Positions 35,088 to 46,767 of a stretch of DNA of 64,000 nt are shown in pieces (the first letter of the stretch is position 1; the number at the start of each line of letters is the position of its first letter). The stretch is from Heracleum sosnowskyi (lineage: Eukaryota; Streptophyta; Magnoliopsida; Apiales; Apiaceae), in NCBI GenBank assembly GCA_030848705.1, contig CM061243.1:12425044-12489043 (forward strand), given 5' to 3'. The translations under genes were made by a program, and so were the position numbers. The notes below the pieces were generated by a model. It was not told the DNA's origin, searched no databases, and saw nothing but the letters and a program-made list of their open reading frames with translations.

Positions 35088-37722
35088 TTAAGAGGCATAT
35101 GGTACCCAATCCTTGTTGGGTCCTTTTACTTCAGTATCACAAGAATAATCAACATTTTCAACTTTAATCATCACATCAAGAATCTTCTGTTGGACTCCTT
35201 TCTTCACCCACTTTGCTTTAGAATCAGATTTGGTCTTCTTCTTAGTGGATGTAGCCTTCTTACTGTTTCCAGTAGGCTCAGAAGTCTCAACAGTTTGCAT
35301 ATAGAGACATTGTTCAGTAGATGAAATAGGCAGATTGAAACAAGTACTCATGGCAGTTATTTTACAAGGCATACAATCAATGTTATTGCAAACTACCATA
35401 GATCTATGCATAATGGGGGTTCTATGTAAGTTACCATCTATCATGGTCACATTATCCTTGACCTCTTTTGGTTTCTTACAAACATGAGTTAAGTGATGTG
35501 AAGAGCCACAATTATTGCATAGTTTTCTGGGAGCACTACCAACATTAGCATTGCCATTTCCTAACTTACCATTCCTGTTTCTAGACTTGTAGGTAACTGT
35601 GTCAACATGATGTTCTGAAGTTGCTGTCGAGCTTTCCTTGACAGTACCTTTTGCACCTTCTGTCTTGACAGTAGGTTTGGAAGTTACTGTCTTTGAAACT
35701 CTCTTGACAGTATCTTTGGAAGTTTCTGTCTTGCCATTACTGACAACATCTTTAGAACATTCTGTCAGATTGTTTGGGAAAGTTGCTGTCTTGGGGATTT
35801 TGACAGTATCTTTTCCTCCAACTGGTGTGCTGTCAATGCACTCATCCTCATCATCAAGTTGTTGTTTGATGAGCATGGCTTCCTCATCAAACTCAAGTTC
35901 AGAAAGTTTGAAAATTGGTTTGTTGATCTTCTTGAGGACATGAGGTTTGACAGAAGCATCAGTTGAACAATCCTGACTCACAATTTCCTTACCAGGTCTT
36001 TTACCATACTCAAAACCTATTCCTACTTTTTGATCCTCTGCGTGTTTCTCATGATAATCCTGAAGTTCCTTAGAAGAGTTTCTATAGGCTTTGATCTTAA
36101 ATTCATTTTCACTAATCTCATTCCTTAGAAACTTTTCTATTTCTTTAGCACAGGCTACTTCATTTTTAAGTTTAGCATTCTCCTGTACTAGAGACTCTAA
36201 TCGACTGGTCTTTAACAAAAGCATGTCATTCTCAAAAGTGAGTGTTTCATTAAGTTTAGTTAACCTAGCAATTTCTTCATTTGCTGCAGTTAAACTAGTA
36301 TGAACATTAAACATTTCAGCACTCAACTCCTCGACAGTTTGTTTGTATTCTTCTTTAGACATTTCAAGTAAGACAAGTGAAGGTACCTGACTTGGAGAGC
36401 CAGAGGAGACCTCATCAGACTTAGCCATGAGGGCTAGATTCACATATTCCTCTTCCTCTTCATCATCAGTATCATCCCAGCATTTTCCTTCAACCACATA
36501 GGCTTTTCCCTGTCCTTTCTTGAAGTGTCCACTTGACCATTTATCCATTCTTTGATTCTGCTTTGACCTTCTGCATTCAGTAGCAAAATGACCAAGCTCA
36601 TTGCAGTTGTAACACCTAAACTTGGATCTGTCCACCATCCCTGCTTTGTAACCTCCTCTTGTGGCACCACCTTCAACCTTGGAGGAGTTCCCTTTGCTGA
36701 ACCTTGATGTCTGACCTTGAGACTTATATGGCTTGTTTTTCTTGAACCTTATGTTCTTGAATTTCTTAGCCATGTAAGTCATTGTTGGATTGTCCATCTT
36801 TTCCATTTCTTCTATAGGAGTAGAAGTCTTCATCTTCAACATCAGTTAGTTGCAGCACTACCTTCTCATCATCATCCACAACCTCTTCAATCTTAAGAGT
36901 AGGTACTGGAGCAGGTTGGGTGATTTGAATTCCTTCACTGGGTTGAGTGATTCTTGGTACATGAGCTACAAGAGCACCAGACATATTAGCCATTTTTCCT
37001 CTTGATCCAGCTTGTATAACTCTTTTTTGGAAAAATTCAAGCTCATATGACTTAAGCACACCATATAATGTTTCAAGAGAAACATTGTTTAGATTTCTTC
37101 CTTCTCTTATGATTGTGATTCTGTGCTCTAGATGCTCAGGGAGTGTGAGTAAGAACTTAACATTTAGCTCCTTCTTATCATAGTACTTGCCATGAATCTG
37201 TAGCTCAGTCAGCAGTTTGCTAAACCTCTCAAACATTGTTGTTAGATCTTCTCCCGACTTTGCCATGAAAGCTTCATACTGTGAGATACGAATTTGTATT
37301 TGATTATCTTTCACTTCTTCACTTCCTTCACATAGCAGCTCAATCTTATTCCACATATCCTTGGCTGATGAGCATCCAATGACATTCCCACACATGGCTT
37401 TGTCCAAAGTGAGAGCATCCAGTAAGATAAGTTGCAAGTAATCATCCAAAACCACCTTCTCTTTTTCTGGCTCCAGAAACTCTAAAGGTAATTTGTTGAC
37501 CCAGTAAGCTGGAACAAGAACACCGTCCACAATTGAGGCTTCAATCTCTTTCCGTGGAACAAAGGGACCATTTTGGAGGATACCCAAGTATAAGGGATTT
37601 GCAGCTTTGATAAACAACAAGATTTTTCTTTTCCACACATTGTAATTCTCCTTATCAAAAGCTGGAATCTTTATGCTACTTGACTTCTGCATACTTGTCA
37701 TGATCTCAGATTTGTAGAACAA
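35088..37722 (-). pseudogene. Copia gag (capsid/nucleocapsid), frameshifted
   Basis: The capsid part (36766-37722, 318 residues) has the copia gag/UBN2 region (FDKENYNVWKRKILLFIKA, SRYEAF-like ISQYEAFMAKSGEDLTTMFE). A frameshift near 36770-36840 moves into 35088-36842, which carries the CCHC knuckle CYNCNELGHFATEC, an acidic segment, a coiled coil, a Lys/Thr/Val-rich stretch with repeated K-D-T-V, and a second C-x2-C-x4-H-x4-C knuckle (CNNCGSSHHLTHVC). Two knuckles and a long gag tail are a Sirevirus-like trait. The K-D-T-V repeats coincide with TGACAG motifs in the DNA. Confidence 0.85.
35639..35835. repeat. TGACAG/CTGTCA cluster inside the gag tail (6 sites in 197 bp)
   Basis: Sites begin at 35639, 35666, 35705, 35762, 35801 and 35830, with a further site at 35948. 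Two of them extend to TGACAGTATCTTT, as also seen in the noncoding cluster at 30806 and in the envelope-like region at 26842. Confidence 0.8.
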
Positions 37723-37729
37723 TCTGTTC

Positions 37730-37741
37730 GCTCTGATACCA
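37730..37741 (-). other. Primer-binding site for initiator tRNA-Met
   Basis: On the minus strand the 12 bases read TGGTATCAGAGC, the standard plant Ty1-copia primer-binding site. It starts two bases after the LTR end, which fixes the LTR boundary at 37744. Confidence 0.93.
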
Positions 37742-37743
37742 GT

Positions 37744-38791
37744 TGTTGGTCCTTGACTATTGCAGAAGCGAGGGGGGGGGGGTTGAATGCAATACTGATA
37801 AATCTCAATCTACGCTTCAACAACAAAGACTAAGATTAACGTTTATCAGTTTATGAATTACAAACACAAGTAGACACAAGAGAATTTCTTACAAAATAAA
37901 TGTTTTATTTATTTTGCAATGGGTTGCTACAACCTCAAGAAAATGTTCGTTTTCTTGAGCTTCAGTTTCTTGAGTGATGCATAGAATGAATTGGGATATA
38001 GTCTAAGTAAACTAATCATATCTCTATCATCACGGGTTTGTGAAGCTGCTGTCATTTTCCTGTGGCAGCTTCTTACAAATTGTCTACCCGTGAGCATTAC
38101 CTAAATTGCTATACAAACAAGATTAACATTACTGGGAAAAGCAATCTAGATACATTCTATATTTAGCTAACACAATTCAGTAGATATTGATTTGTCATAC
38201 TCTTGAATTGGTGAGCTTTGTCATGTGATCTCTCAAGTTTTGATCGTAGTCTTGCAGACCTGATGCAGTGTTGGGATACTGCAACACGCCTGTTTCTTGA
38301 ACATCCAAACTGTCACAAGTTTGACTGGGTAGATACCCAATACAAATGTTATCCCTTCATGACAGTATCCTGATCCTCAAGCTTGATGTCACAAGAATAT
38401 GCTTTTGGTGACAGTAAGAAGTCCCCGCAAAGGATGCTGTCAGGAGTTCCAAGCTTGCTGTCAGGCTATGGGAAAGTTGTTGTCTGAGGGCTTCCGCCAA
38501 TGTTGATGTCAGAGTAAATATGTTGTCGTGACTTGCAACATGATGTCTTCTTGTAACCTTACTGTCAATGCTGTGACAGTAACATTTATTCTTGTTGTCC
38601 ATCTTGAGCACTTCTTGAGGCTTGAACAAATAAATGAACTTCTACCAAGATGTACTAGAATCTTATTTGCAATAAACAAAATAGTTACAAAGACATACTC
38701 TGGCTGTGACAGTATGTTCATACTTAATAAAATTAAGCATTTAAAATATCTAGTTAAGTTGTCTCATAGCTATCACCCAAAAATCCTAACA
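37744..38791 (-). repeat. 5' LTR of the Sirevirus-like element (1048 bp)
   Basis: It begins TGTTGGTCC next to the primer-binding site and ends CCTAACA at 38791, giving imperfect TG...CA inverted ends. A G run lies near 37771-37782. TGACAG/CTGTCA occurs eight times between 38310 and 38712 (38310, 38360, 38409, 38437, 38458, 38562, 38574, 38707), which is the U3 side in transcription order. A possible TATA-like AAATATAG lies at about 38156-38163. No second LTR is visible, so the outer boundary rests on the inverted ends alone. Confidence 0.72.
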
Positions 38792-38906
38792 ATTTTGCAC
38801 GTGAAATTGCTCTTTAGTTGCCACATCAATAACCTTCCATACAGAAAAATTTGAATTTGTTGAAAGATATTAGAGATTATAATTTATTTATTTTTGGCAA
38901 GAAGAG

Positions 38907-39809
38907 TGATAGGCTATGAAAGCCCAGACTCTAATGAGAATCCTGATTCAATACTCAACTCGGATTCTTGGTTGGGTCATATCCAAACCCTCCTTGAACC
39001 CTGGCTCGTTGGCAACCCTGACTCATTCTTGAGACCCGACTCAATGTGATAGGCGATGAAAGCCCGAACTCGGATGAAAGTCCTGATTCAATACTTAACT
39101 CATATTCTTGTGCCCGAATTTGGCCGGGAGCCCTGATTCGACTCTCAACTTGGACTCCTGGCTGGAACATATCCAATCTCGCCTCCAACCCTGGCTCGTT
39201 GGCAACCCTGACTCATCTTTAAGACATGACTTAAAACAAACCAAATTCTACACCATTCAAGAATGGATAAGCTCAAATGATGCGAGATAAGGTCATCAAC
39301 TATGACGTGGATAATACAGGTCATGAACAGGAACCACACCTGGCTATGACACCTCTGAATAACCAATGATTGGCACAATTATGTCTTACCTAAACCACGT
39401 GCCAGCAGAAGCCTGACACACAACACCACAGTTTTCACCTGGACACGTATAACCCATCAACATCACCCAGGTATCATAACTACCTAGGATTCAACGCTCA
39501 TGAGTGCAGGTACACCCCTTGAACCCTAATCCTTGGCCTTTAAATAATCCAAGGAGGAAAGATTTAGGGTTACTCTTTCATTCACTCACTCACCCTATAC
39601 AATATACCCACTATACACACATCCTCCACATTTTAGATTTCTCTATAGTCTTGTCTATCCTTCCAAAGCCCAGACTTATTCTCACGTAGGAGGCACCGCC
39701 AGGGTCCAAACCCCCCTCCGGTGTTGTTTTTGCAGAAACCCACCAGCAGCTGCACCACAACTAGGCGTGGGAACGGCGAGGAAGGACTTGATCGGATTCT
39801 GGAGTTATC
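38907..39809 (+). repeat. Left LTR of the gypsy element (903 bp) with internal tandem repeat
   Basis: It starts TGATAGG and ends GAGTTATCA before TTTGGCGCTAG. Two related units (38907-39046 and 39047 to about 39235) share GATAGGC-ATGAAAGCCC and CTGGCTCGTTGGCAACCCTG, so the 5' part is tandemly duplicated. CACGTG-containing and TATA-like sequences are present, but I assign no promoter with confidence. Confidence 0.85.
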
Positions 39810-40283
39810 ATTTGGCGCTAGAAGGAGGGGTTCCCTGTCTTTTGGTCTCGGTGCCACTAGACTCACCATCATCAACAAGCTTCATCCTTCAAGGAGGAGT
39901 CCTAATTCAACCAGTAAGATCTGAACAAAAACACCTTATTTTAGCTATAAAAATGAGATCATTTACCATTTCTATAATGTATGCATGTCTACTAGCCTTT
40001 GTGAACCCTGTTTAGCCCAGATCTGTTGATATTTTTGATAAAATTGCAATCTTGTTGCTTGTATTCTTTAGTCCTTGGTTAGATCTACAGTGCTCTTTGT
40101 TAGATCTACTCAAAAACCCAGTTTTTCTTGCCTTTGAGATATTATAAGCCCAGAAGTGCATGCATACATCATTACTCCTTCATAAACCCATCGAGATCTA
40201 GTAATAAACCCAGTTTACTCTTTTGCTCAAAGATTGTTATTGTGAATATTGTATACATTTGTTTGTATTTGAACCATGGCTCA

Positions 40284-41924
40284 TTGAAGTAAAAGCACGA
40301 ATAGACTCACCCCAATCAACCCTACCCCGGACCCAACGATCCAGATCCAAGGTCAGGGAGGAAACCAGATACCCCCAGTCCTGACTCTGACATCACAAGT
40401 AATCCGGCCCGGAGATGCTCGGGTTGACATAGAAGTAAATAAATACAAGTACACTAATCTTGCCCTTGAGCCTGGACAGATGGAAAACCTGACTGGAGAA
40501 TAGGTTGTGGAAGCGATCCGGTTATACAATCAAACCCGGAATAAGGAGCAAGACCAATGTGAGAATTCTCACCACCCCGAAGGATCTCATCGTTCATATT
40601 CCGTCTTTGACCGAATTGGGGACAAGCAGAAAGATACAGAAAGAAGAGGCCACCAAACTCAAAGCAAAAACCAGAATGTTGAGGCTGAAAAGCTCAAGAA
40701 GTTGGCTGAATTGCGAGAAAAAATTCAGAAGGAAGAACAAGCTAAACTCGGCCTAAGGATCCAAAAAAGAATTTAGGAGGAAGAAGCCCGGATCCTTGGA
40801 AAAACCTCTGACAGAAGAAGAGTCCGGGCTCTTAGCCCATAAATAATCTCAGATGAAGAGGAACCCCGGGAGGACCTCATAGACATGATCCACGAACTCC
40901 AAAGGAAAGTTGGCCAAGATTCCGGACTCGATATTGGGGACACTCTCACCCCCATTCATTTACTCCCTAGAGGCAACACCAAGGCAGAGAAATCTCAAGC
41001 ACTATAACTTTGAATCATTTAATGGTTTGGATGACCCAGAAGAACATGTCAACTACTTTGAGCCAATAGTCATGATTTATTATTACAATGATCTCACCAA
41101 ATGCAGGTTCTTCGCCTCAACCCTCAAATCTGGATTTCAGAGGTGGTATAGCCGAATTCCATCTCGCAGCATCCACAGCTGGAAACAATTTCGTGAAACG
41201 TTCCGTAAACGCTTCTGGGCCAACAAAACCCATGAAATGCATATGTGTCATCTTGAGACTGTTAGACAAGCCCGGGGAGAAGCCCTATCTACCTACATGA
41301 AACGATTCAAAGAAGCGATCAACAACATAAGCAACCTGGATGAGCGGGAAGCTCTAACCATCTTTCGAAGGAACTTGGATCCGGACAACAATGAGAGGTA
41401 TGTCATTGACCTCATCCACAAAGAACCCCAGAGCCTGGCGACAGCTTATGGAATGGCTGATAGGTTCATCAAGGAAACTGATGTCCTCCAAGCCATGAGG
41501 ATGATCATGCAAGGAACATCTCCAACCCGGATTCAAGACCACCCCAAGAACAACTACCACCACCAAGATAAAAAATTTAAGCCCAACAGGCAGAGCAACT
41601 ACATTCAGAGTTCTCATTTAGCCTTGCCAGTACCACCTCTGGACTCTAATCCAAGGAGGGAGCTCGGATCCACTAAACCCAAACCTGAGTCAAGACCGGA
41701 GCCAACCTGGACTCCCCTAAACCGACCCCGGGCTGATATCTTAAAAGAAGTGAAGCACAAACCCTTATACTATCCACCAAAACCCATGGTCACCGGACCA
41801 GAAAACCGGCATGTCCACAAACATTGTGATTATCACGAAACCCATGGGCATACAACCGATAATTGCCTCTCTCTAAAGTTCTTTGTGGAAGACCAGATCA
41901 AGAAGATGGTAACATGGGCCAGTA
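40284..41924 (+). pseudogene. Gypsy gag polyprotein fragment
   Basis: 40910-41924 is open and encodes a retrotransposon gag domain: FESFNGLDDPEEHVNYFEPI, FQRWYSRIPSRSIHSWKQF, RGEALSTYMKRFKEAINNI. It ends in the zinc-binding CDYHETHGHTTDNC. The N-terminal part (about 40284-40909) is frame-broken. The frame is interrupted at 41925 by the end of a hAT transposon and never reaches protease. It is Ty3-gypsy, possibly Athila/Tat-like, but without RT I cannot place the lineage. Confidence 0.85.
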
Positions 41925-43344
41925 TAGGGCTGTCAAAAATATTCGAAAAATCTGAATCCGTTCGAAAAATCTATGTTTGTATCAAAAAAAAGCGGATATT
42001 ATCTGTATTCGAAATAAAGCGGATATTATCCGTATCTGAATTCGGCAGTTTCAGATACGAATTTGGATATAGGCACATCCGTATCCGAAAATATTTGAAT
42101 CCGAAATTATATACATATATTATTTATTATTTGTATATATTATAAGTTAATTTTTTAATCGATTTGTACAAAAAATTAATATTAAATTTAAAAAAAGGAA
42201 GTTAAATTGATAAATGATGAAATAGAAAATATAATACATTATACACAGTATATTGAATTTGATTCATTTGAATCAACACTTCAAATCAAACCACAGAAAC
42301 CACGACTTCTCACGCCTTCTACTTTCCCAAACCGACAAACCCTAATCCTAACTGTCCCTAAGCCATATTCGTTCAAATCAGGTATGCGATTAAATCTTTT
42401 CTAAATTGGATGCTTATTTGAAGATTATTTTATTATGTTATTTGATTTTATACAAATTTTATTATTTGCAGATCTAGTTTGTTCGACTTTCTCAATTCAT
42501 CCATTTGTATTGAATCGAAGAACAATGGATCAAGGTAGTTCAATTATCATACTTGTTGTGTTATTTTGTTAATCAGTTTGTCTAATTTCTCATATATATT
42601 ATATTACTTATAATACCATGATGTTGTTTATAAACATGTTTTCAGAATTTTTTGCTCTTTGTTGAACATGTTTACACTTCTTTTTGTTTCTTTTAATTTA
42701 CAGGAAATGTTTCTGGCTCAACTCCATGTGCTTCATCTAGTTCAGTTAGTATGACGTCAATGAAATGTGATGTTAATATTTCTAAGAATGATCAAGATTG
42801 CGCAATTATCACACAAGAAGATGATTTGTCTACTTAGAAAAATGAACCACCGACCAAAAGACAGAAGGCATTGACATCAGGTGTGTGGGCACACTTTGAT
42901 CGTGTTGAAAGACAAACTAAAGAAGGTATTAAGAAAGTTGATGCTTTTTGTAAGTATTGTCGCCAATTATTTGATGGGTTAAGTGGTAAATGAACAACTT
43001 ATTTAAAGAATCATACTAAAAAATGTCGAGTGAGATTAATAAAAGTTCATGTGTCTCAAATGCTTTTAGGAAAACAAGTTAGTAGTGAGGATTCTCGACC
43101 AAAATTAGGTGTTCATAAGTTTGATCCTGCTATTGAGAGAGCTTTGTATGCTAAAATGATTGCCAAACATGATTTACCTTTTCTTATGACTGAATATGAA
43201 TACTTTCGTCTTTAGGTCTCTTATATAATGCCTTATTACAAATACCGGTCTAGAAATCTGATTTGGCAAGTGTCTATACAACTGAGAAAGAGAGAATTTA
43301 TAAGGAAATTGAAAATCTGACTTGTAGAGTTAGTCTCACTACTG
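41925..43344 (+). mobile_element. 5' half of a hAT transposon with transposase remnant
   Basis: The left end TAGGGCTGTCAAAA is a hAT-type terminal sequence. Subterminal copies of GCGGATATTATC lie at about 41992-42003 and 42020-42031. A transposase start (ATG at about 42524, with a probable intron to about 42703) leads to a BED zinc finger region (GVWAHFDRV, AFCKYCRQLFDG, TTYLKNHTKKC). Stops at 42835-42837, 42991-42993 and 43213-43215 break it. The reading continues to a TTDGW motif at 43340 and is cut there by the right gypsy LTR. The catalytic core, dimerisation region and right terminus are absent. Confidence 0.82.
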
Positions 43345-43996
43345 ATGGGTGGAACATATCCAATCTCGCCTCCAACCCTGGCTCATTGGCAACCCTGACT
43401 TATCTTTAAGACATGACTTAAAGTAAACCAAATTCTACACCATTCAAGAAGGGATAAGCTCAAATAACGTGAGATAAGGTCATCAGCTATGACGTGGAGA
43501 ATACAGGTCATGAACAGGAACCACACCTGGCTATGACACCTCTGAATAGCCAATGATTGACACAATTATGTCTTACCTAAACCACGTGCCAGCAGAAACC
43601 TGGCACACGACACCACAATTTTCACCTAGACACGTGTAACCCATCAACATCACCCAGGTGTCCTACCTACCTAGGATTCAACACTCATGATTGCAGGTAC
43701 ACCCTCTGAACCCTAATCCTTGGCCTCTAAATAATCCAAGGAGGAAAGATTTAGGGTTACTCTCTCATTCACTCACTCACCCTATACAATATACCCACTC
43801 TACACACATCCTCCACATTTTAGATTTCTCTATAGTCTTGTTTATCCTTCCAGAGCTCTGACTTATTCTCATGCCGGAGGCGCCGTCAGGGTCCAAACCC
43901 ACCTCAGGTGTTGTTTTGTAGAAACCCACCCGCAGCTGCACCACAACCAGACATGGGAACAACGAAAAAAGACTGTATCAGATTCTGAAGTTATCA
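43345..43996 (+). repeat. Right LTR of the gypsy element, 5'-truncated
   Basis: It aligns with 39164-39809 of the left LTR and keeps the TTATCA end and target duplication. Its first 250 or so bases are lost at the junction with the hAT fragment. Confidence 0.88.
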
Positions 43997-44001
43997 AAGA
44001 G

Positions 44002-45284
44002 ATTCTAAATTGATTGATAAAAGAGTTATCAAGTATCACATGTTTTATTTAATAAAATATCTAAATAAAATGAATTCATACATCTTTTAAATCATATAAA
44101 ATTAAAATTTTCATTCCATTGAACACGATAACTCGACAAGAGAGATAAATAATAAGGTCTCATTCTCTCAAATAGTTTCCTTTTGATTTCCTATAAAATA
44201 GTGCATACTATTAGGATATATAATTTATATCCAAAAAATTATACCATTACATTATCTCCATCAAATCATTTGAAAAATTATTCTATTTTATTTTCCGTTA
44301 CATTATCTCTATCATATCATTTGAAAAATTATTATTCCAATTAGTTTTGCTAGTTACAGAATGACAGTTAACCATTGTGGTACAAATGCCAGCAGGACTC
44401 CACAGTGTTCAGCGTGAATACAGTTAATAACTGACTTAGATTACTATCTTAAATTTACAAAAAGGTGACCAAGTTCGCGTTTTTCAAGTAGAGATCCAGC
44501 GTGACACAGCCTTCGAGTCATGGGCAATCTCTCTCAAACTTTGACTGTCACTTGTAATTTTATTACTCTTAAATTCATTACTCCATCCCTCCCATAATGT
44601 ACGAGTTTGTTGCATTATACGTACTAGATTTATATTCGTGCAAATGATTTGTATATATTTTAATTTTATTTAAATTGTTATTTTTAATTTTTCTAAAAGT
44701 ATTATTCTGATTTAATTTCAACTTTATAATTTTTTAATGATAATCAAACTTGAAAACATATAAATTTCACATATATTTTATTTAAGTTTATGTCGTATTT
44801 TTGAAATGATACTTATTTTTTATTTTTAAAATCACTATTTGTTTGTAATCATTTATTATTTTCCAAAATTTAACTTTGATAATTTTAGTTTGCTATTTGT
44901 TTGTCTTATATCAAGTTATCTGTTGACATTTTTTATTTAATTTAGTTTGTTATTTGCTTACTTTAATAATTTAATTTTAATTATTTTATTTATATACATA
45001 TTTTTTTCTTAAAATATTATATAACTACAAATATACTGATCATACCATGTCATAAATTAATTATTTTTGTATTATAGTTATCATTTTATTAATTTTTTTG
45101 AAAAAAATAAACACCAATATTTTTTTTATTATAGTTATTATTTTAATTTTATTTTTGTTGTAATTATATTTGTAATCACAAGTTTAAACATATATAACTC
45201 ATATTTTAGATTTAAGTTTTATCTTTAATTTCTTGTTCATTTATAATGAGAATAGGACATTTTAGTTATCTTTCTATTTAATAA
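44002..45284. other. AT-rich spacer
   Basis: No gene is seen. An imperfect tandem of about 60 bases (CATTACATTATCTCCATCAA and CGTTACATTATCTCTATCAT) lies at about 44245-44340. About 44345-44560 is less AT-rich but not recognised. Confidence 0.5.
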
Positions 45285-46071
45285 CTAGTTTACTAAGCCG
45301 CGCTTCGCAGCGGCTTTATAATAATATCTCTAAATTTTCTCAAAAAAATATTCTACAAAAAACGTTTTTAAATAAAATAATATTTCTAATATAAAATTAA
45401 GTTTTTTTTTGAATTTTATATATTCTAGATCGTTCAATCAAAAACTACAATTATACCTTCACAACTATTAAAATCTTCACTACCTCCAAATTGAAAATAA
45501 TAAAAGAAAGTTCTATCAAGTTTGAAAATAATAAAATAAAGTTTTATCAAGTTTGAAAATAATAAAAGAAAATTCTATCAAGATTGAAAATAATAAAAGA
45601 GAAAATTGCAATTATTAACATAAGAGCCTACAAATTCGAAAATAATAAGGAAGTTGTAATTTTCTAAATCAAAGAAAGTTCTATCAAGTCCTATAAATTC
45701 GAAAATAATAAGGAAGTTCTATCAAGTTTGAAAATAATAAAAGAAAGTTCTATCAAGCCTACAAATTCGAAAATAATAAGGAAGTTGTAATTTTCTAAAT
45801 TAAAGAAAGTTCTATCAAGTCCTACAAATTCGAAAATAATAAGGAAGTTGTAATTTTCTAAATCAAAGAAAGTTCTATAAACTTTGAAAATAATAAAAGA
45901 AAGTTTTATCAAGTTTGAAAATAATAAAAGTGTAATTTTCAATTTTCTTTCTACAAAATCGAAAATAATACAGGAAGTTGTAATTATTAAAAATAAAAAT
46001 TGTGAAAAATAGAACGGAGCGATCTGAGCCACCTCACCGCCCCCGTCTTCTCCTTTATATAAGTATATTGA
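45285..46071 (-). mobile_element. Helitron-like element, family B copy 1 (787 bp)
   Basis: On the minus strand it begins TCAATATACTTATATAAAGG after a host A and ends GCGGCTTAGTAAACTAG before a host T, with a GC hairpin (GCCGCTGCGAAGCGCGGC) about 11 bases before the CTAG. These are canonical Helitron termini: 5' TC, 3' hairpin plus CTRR, insertion between A and T. The interior is repetitive (AAGTTCTATCAAG and GAAAATAATAA units). It has no Rep/helicase and is non-autonomous. Confidence 0.85.
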
Positions 46072-46765
46072 TGATTTGAATTTCATACAAATTGAGATTT
46101 TGTTTTATTTTTAATTCAAAATAAGAAACATATTTGTAAATGAAACTAATTTACATTAAAGTAATACATATGCTAATATATATCATTTAAAAATTTATTT
46201 TTAATTGTTTTTAGATAAATATTGACCATAATTTGTTGATTATTAATTTCAAGATTTATCTTTTCTGATTATAGATAATATTTATATAACTTTTTAGTTT
46301 TTAAAGATCATTGTTTGATCTTCATTATAATTAATTATAATTATATTCTTTGTTTTAGTGATTTTTTGTTTTAAAATATTAAATATTTGTTGGAGCATGG
46401 TGATTATAATGTAAAGTACATATAACCTTTATTTTATATTTAAATCTTATTTTAATATATTTTCCCTATGTGGGGAGTATGAGCTTGTTTGGGTAAATTT
46501 AAAATTATTGGTTATAACTTAAATTGCTTAAAGTAAAAGTCATAAATTATACGTATAAAAGATGTTTTTGATTTTAACTTTTTGATATACATATTTAATT
46601 ATTTTATTTTTACTTATGTTGTGTACTAATGTACAACCCTGACAACCAAGCCCTACCATACCACCTAAACCCTTTACACCAATTATATATAAAGATATAA
46701 TTTTAATGTATCAACGTTAACTTTGATCTCAATCACAAAAAATGAGACAGTGGATGATAAATAAG
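46072..46765. other. AT-rich spacer, nothing recognised
   Basis: This is low-complexity AT-rich DNA between a Helitron and a MITE. No open frame is worth calling. Confidence 0.5.
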
Positions 46766-46767
46766 TA

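Larger units (their letters stand above)
25400..38791 (-). mobile_element. Degenerate Ty1-copia retrotransposon, Sirevirus type, about 13.4 kb
   Basis: Reading right to left on the minus strand are one LTR (37744-38791), an initiator-Met primer-binding site (37730-37741), gag with a CCHC knuckle, protease, integrase, reverse transcriptase with YVDD, RNase H, a small acidic ORF, and a long envelope-like module. The order protease-integrase-RT-RNase H defines Ty1-copia; a third ORF after pol and the large size point to the Sirevirus lineage. Many stops and frameshifts show it is dead. No second LTR is recognisable to the left, so the left edge (about 25400) is approximate. The right flank reads ATTTT. 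TGACAG/CTGTCA motifs recur throughout. Confidence 0.88.
38907..43996 (+). mobile_element. Ty3-gypsy retrotransposon remnant carrying a hAT fragment
   Basis: Left LTR 38907-39809 and right LTR fragment 43345-43996 share about 630 bases in direct orientation. The outer ends are TGATAGG and TTATCA. The flanks are AAGAG at 38902-38906 and AAGAG at 43997-44001, a perfect 5-bp target duplication, so the whole interval entered as one insertion. After the left LTR a primer-site-like TTTGGCGCTAGAAGGAGGGG follows. Only gag remains; protease, RT and integrase are missing, replaced by a hAT element truncated at the right LTR. Confidence 0.9.

Noticed and set aside
45691..46086. 131-codon minus-strand frame
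   Set aside because: It is a Phe/Ile-rich translation of the AT-rich tandem repeats in a Helitron-like element.
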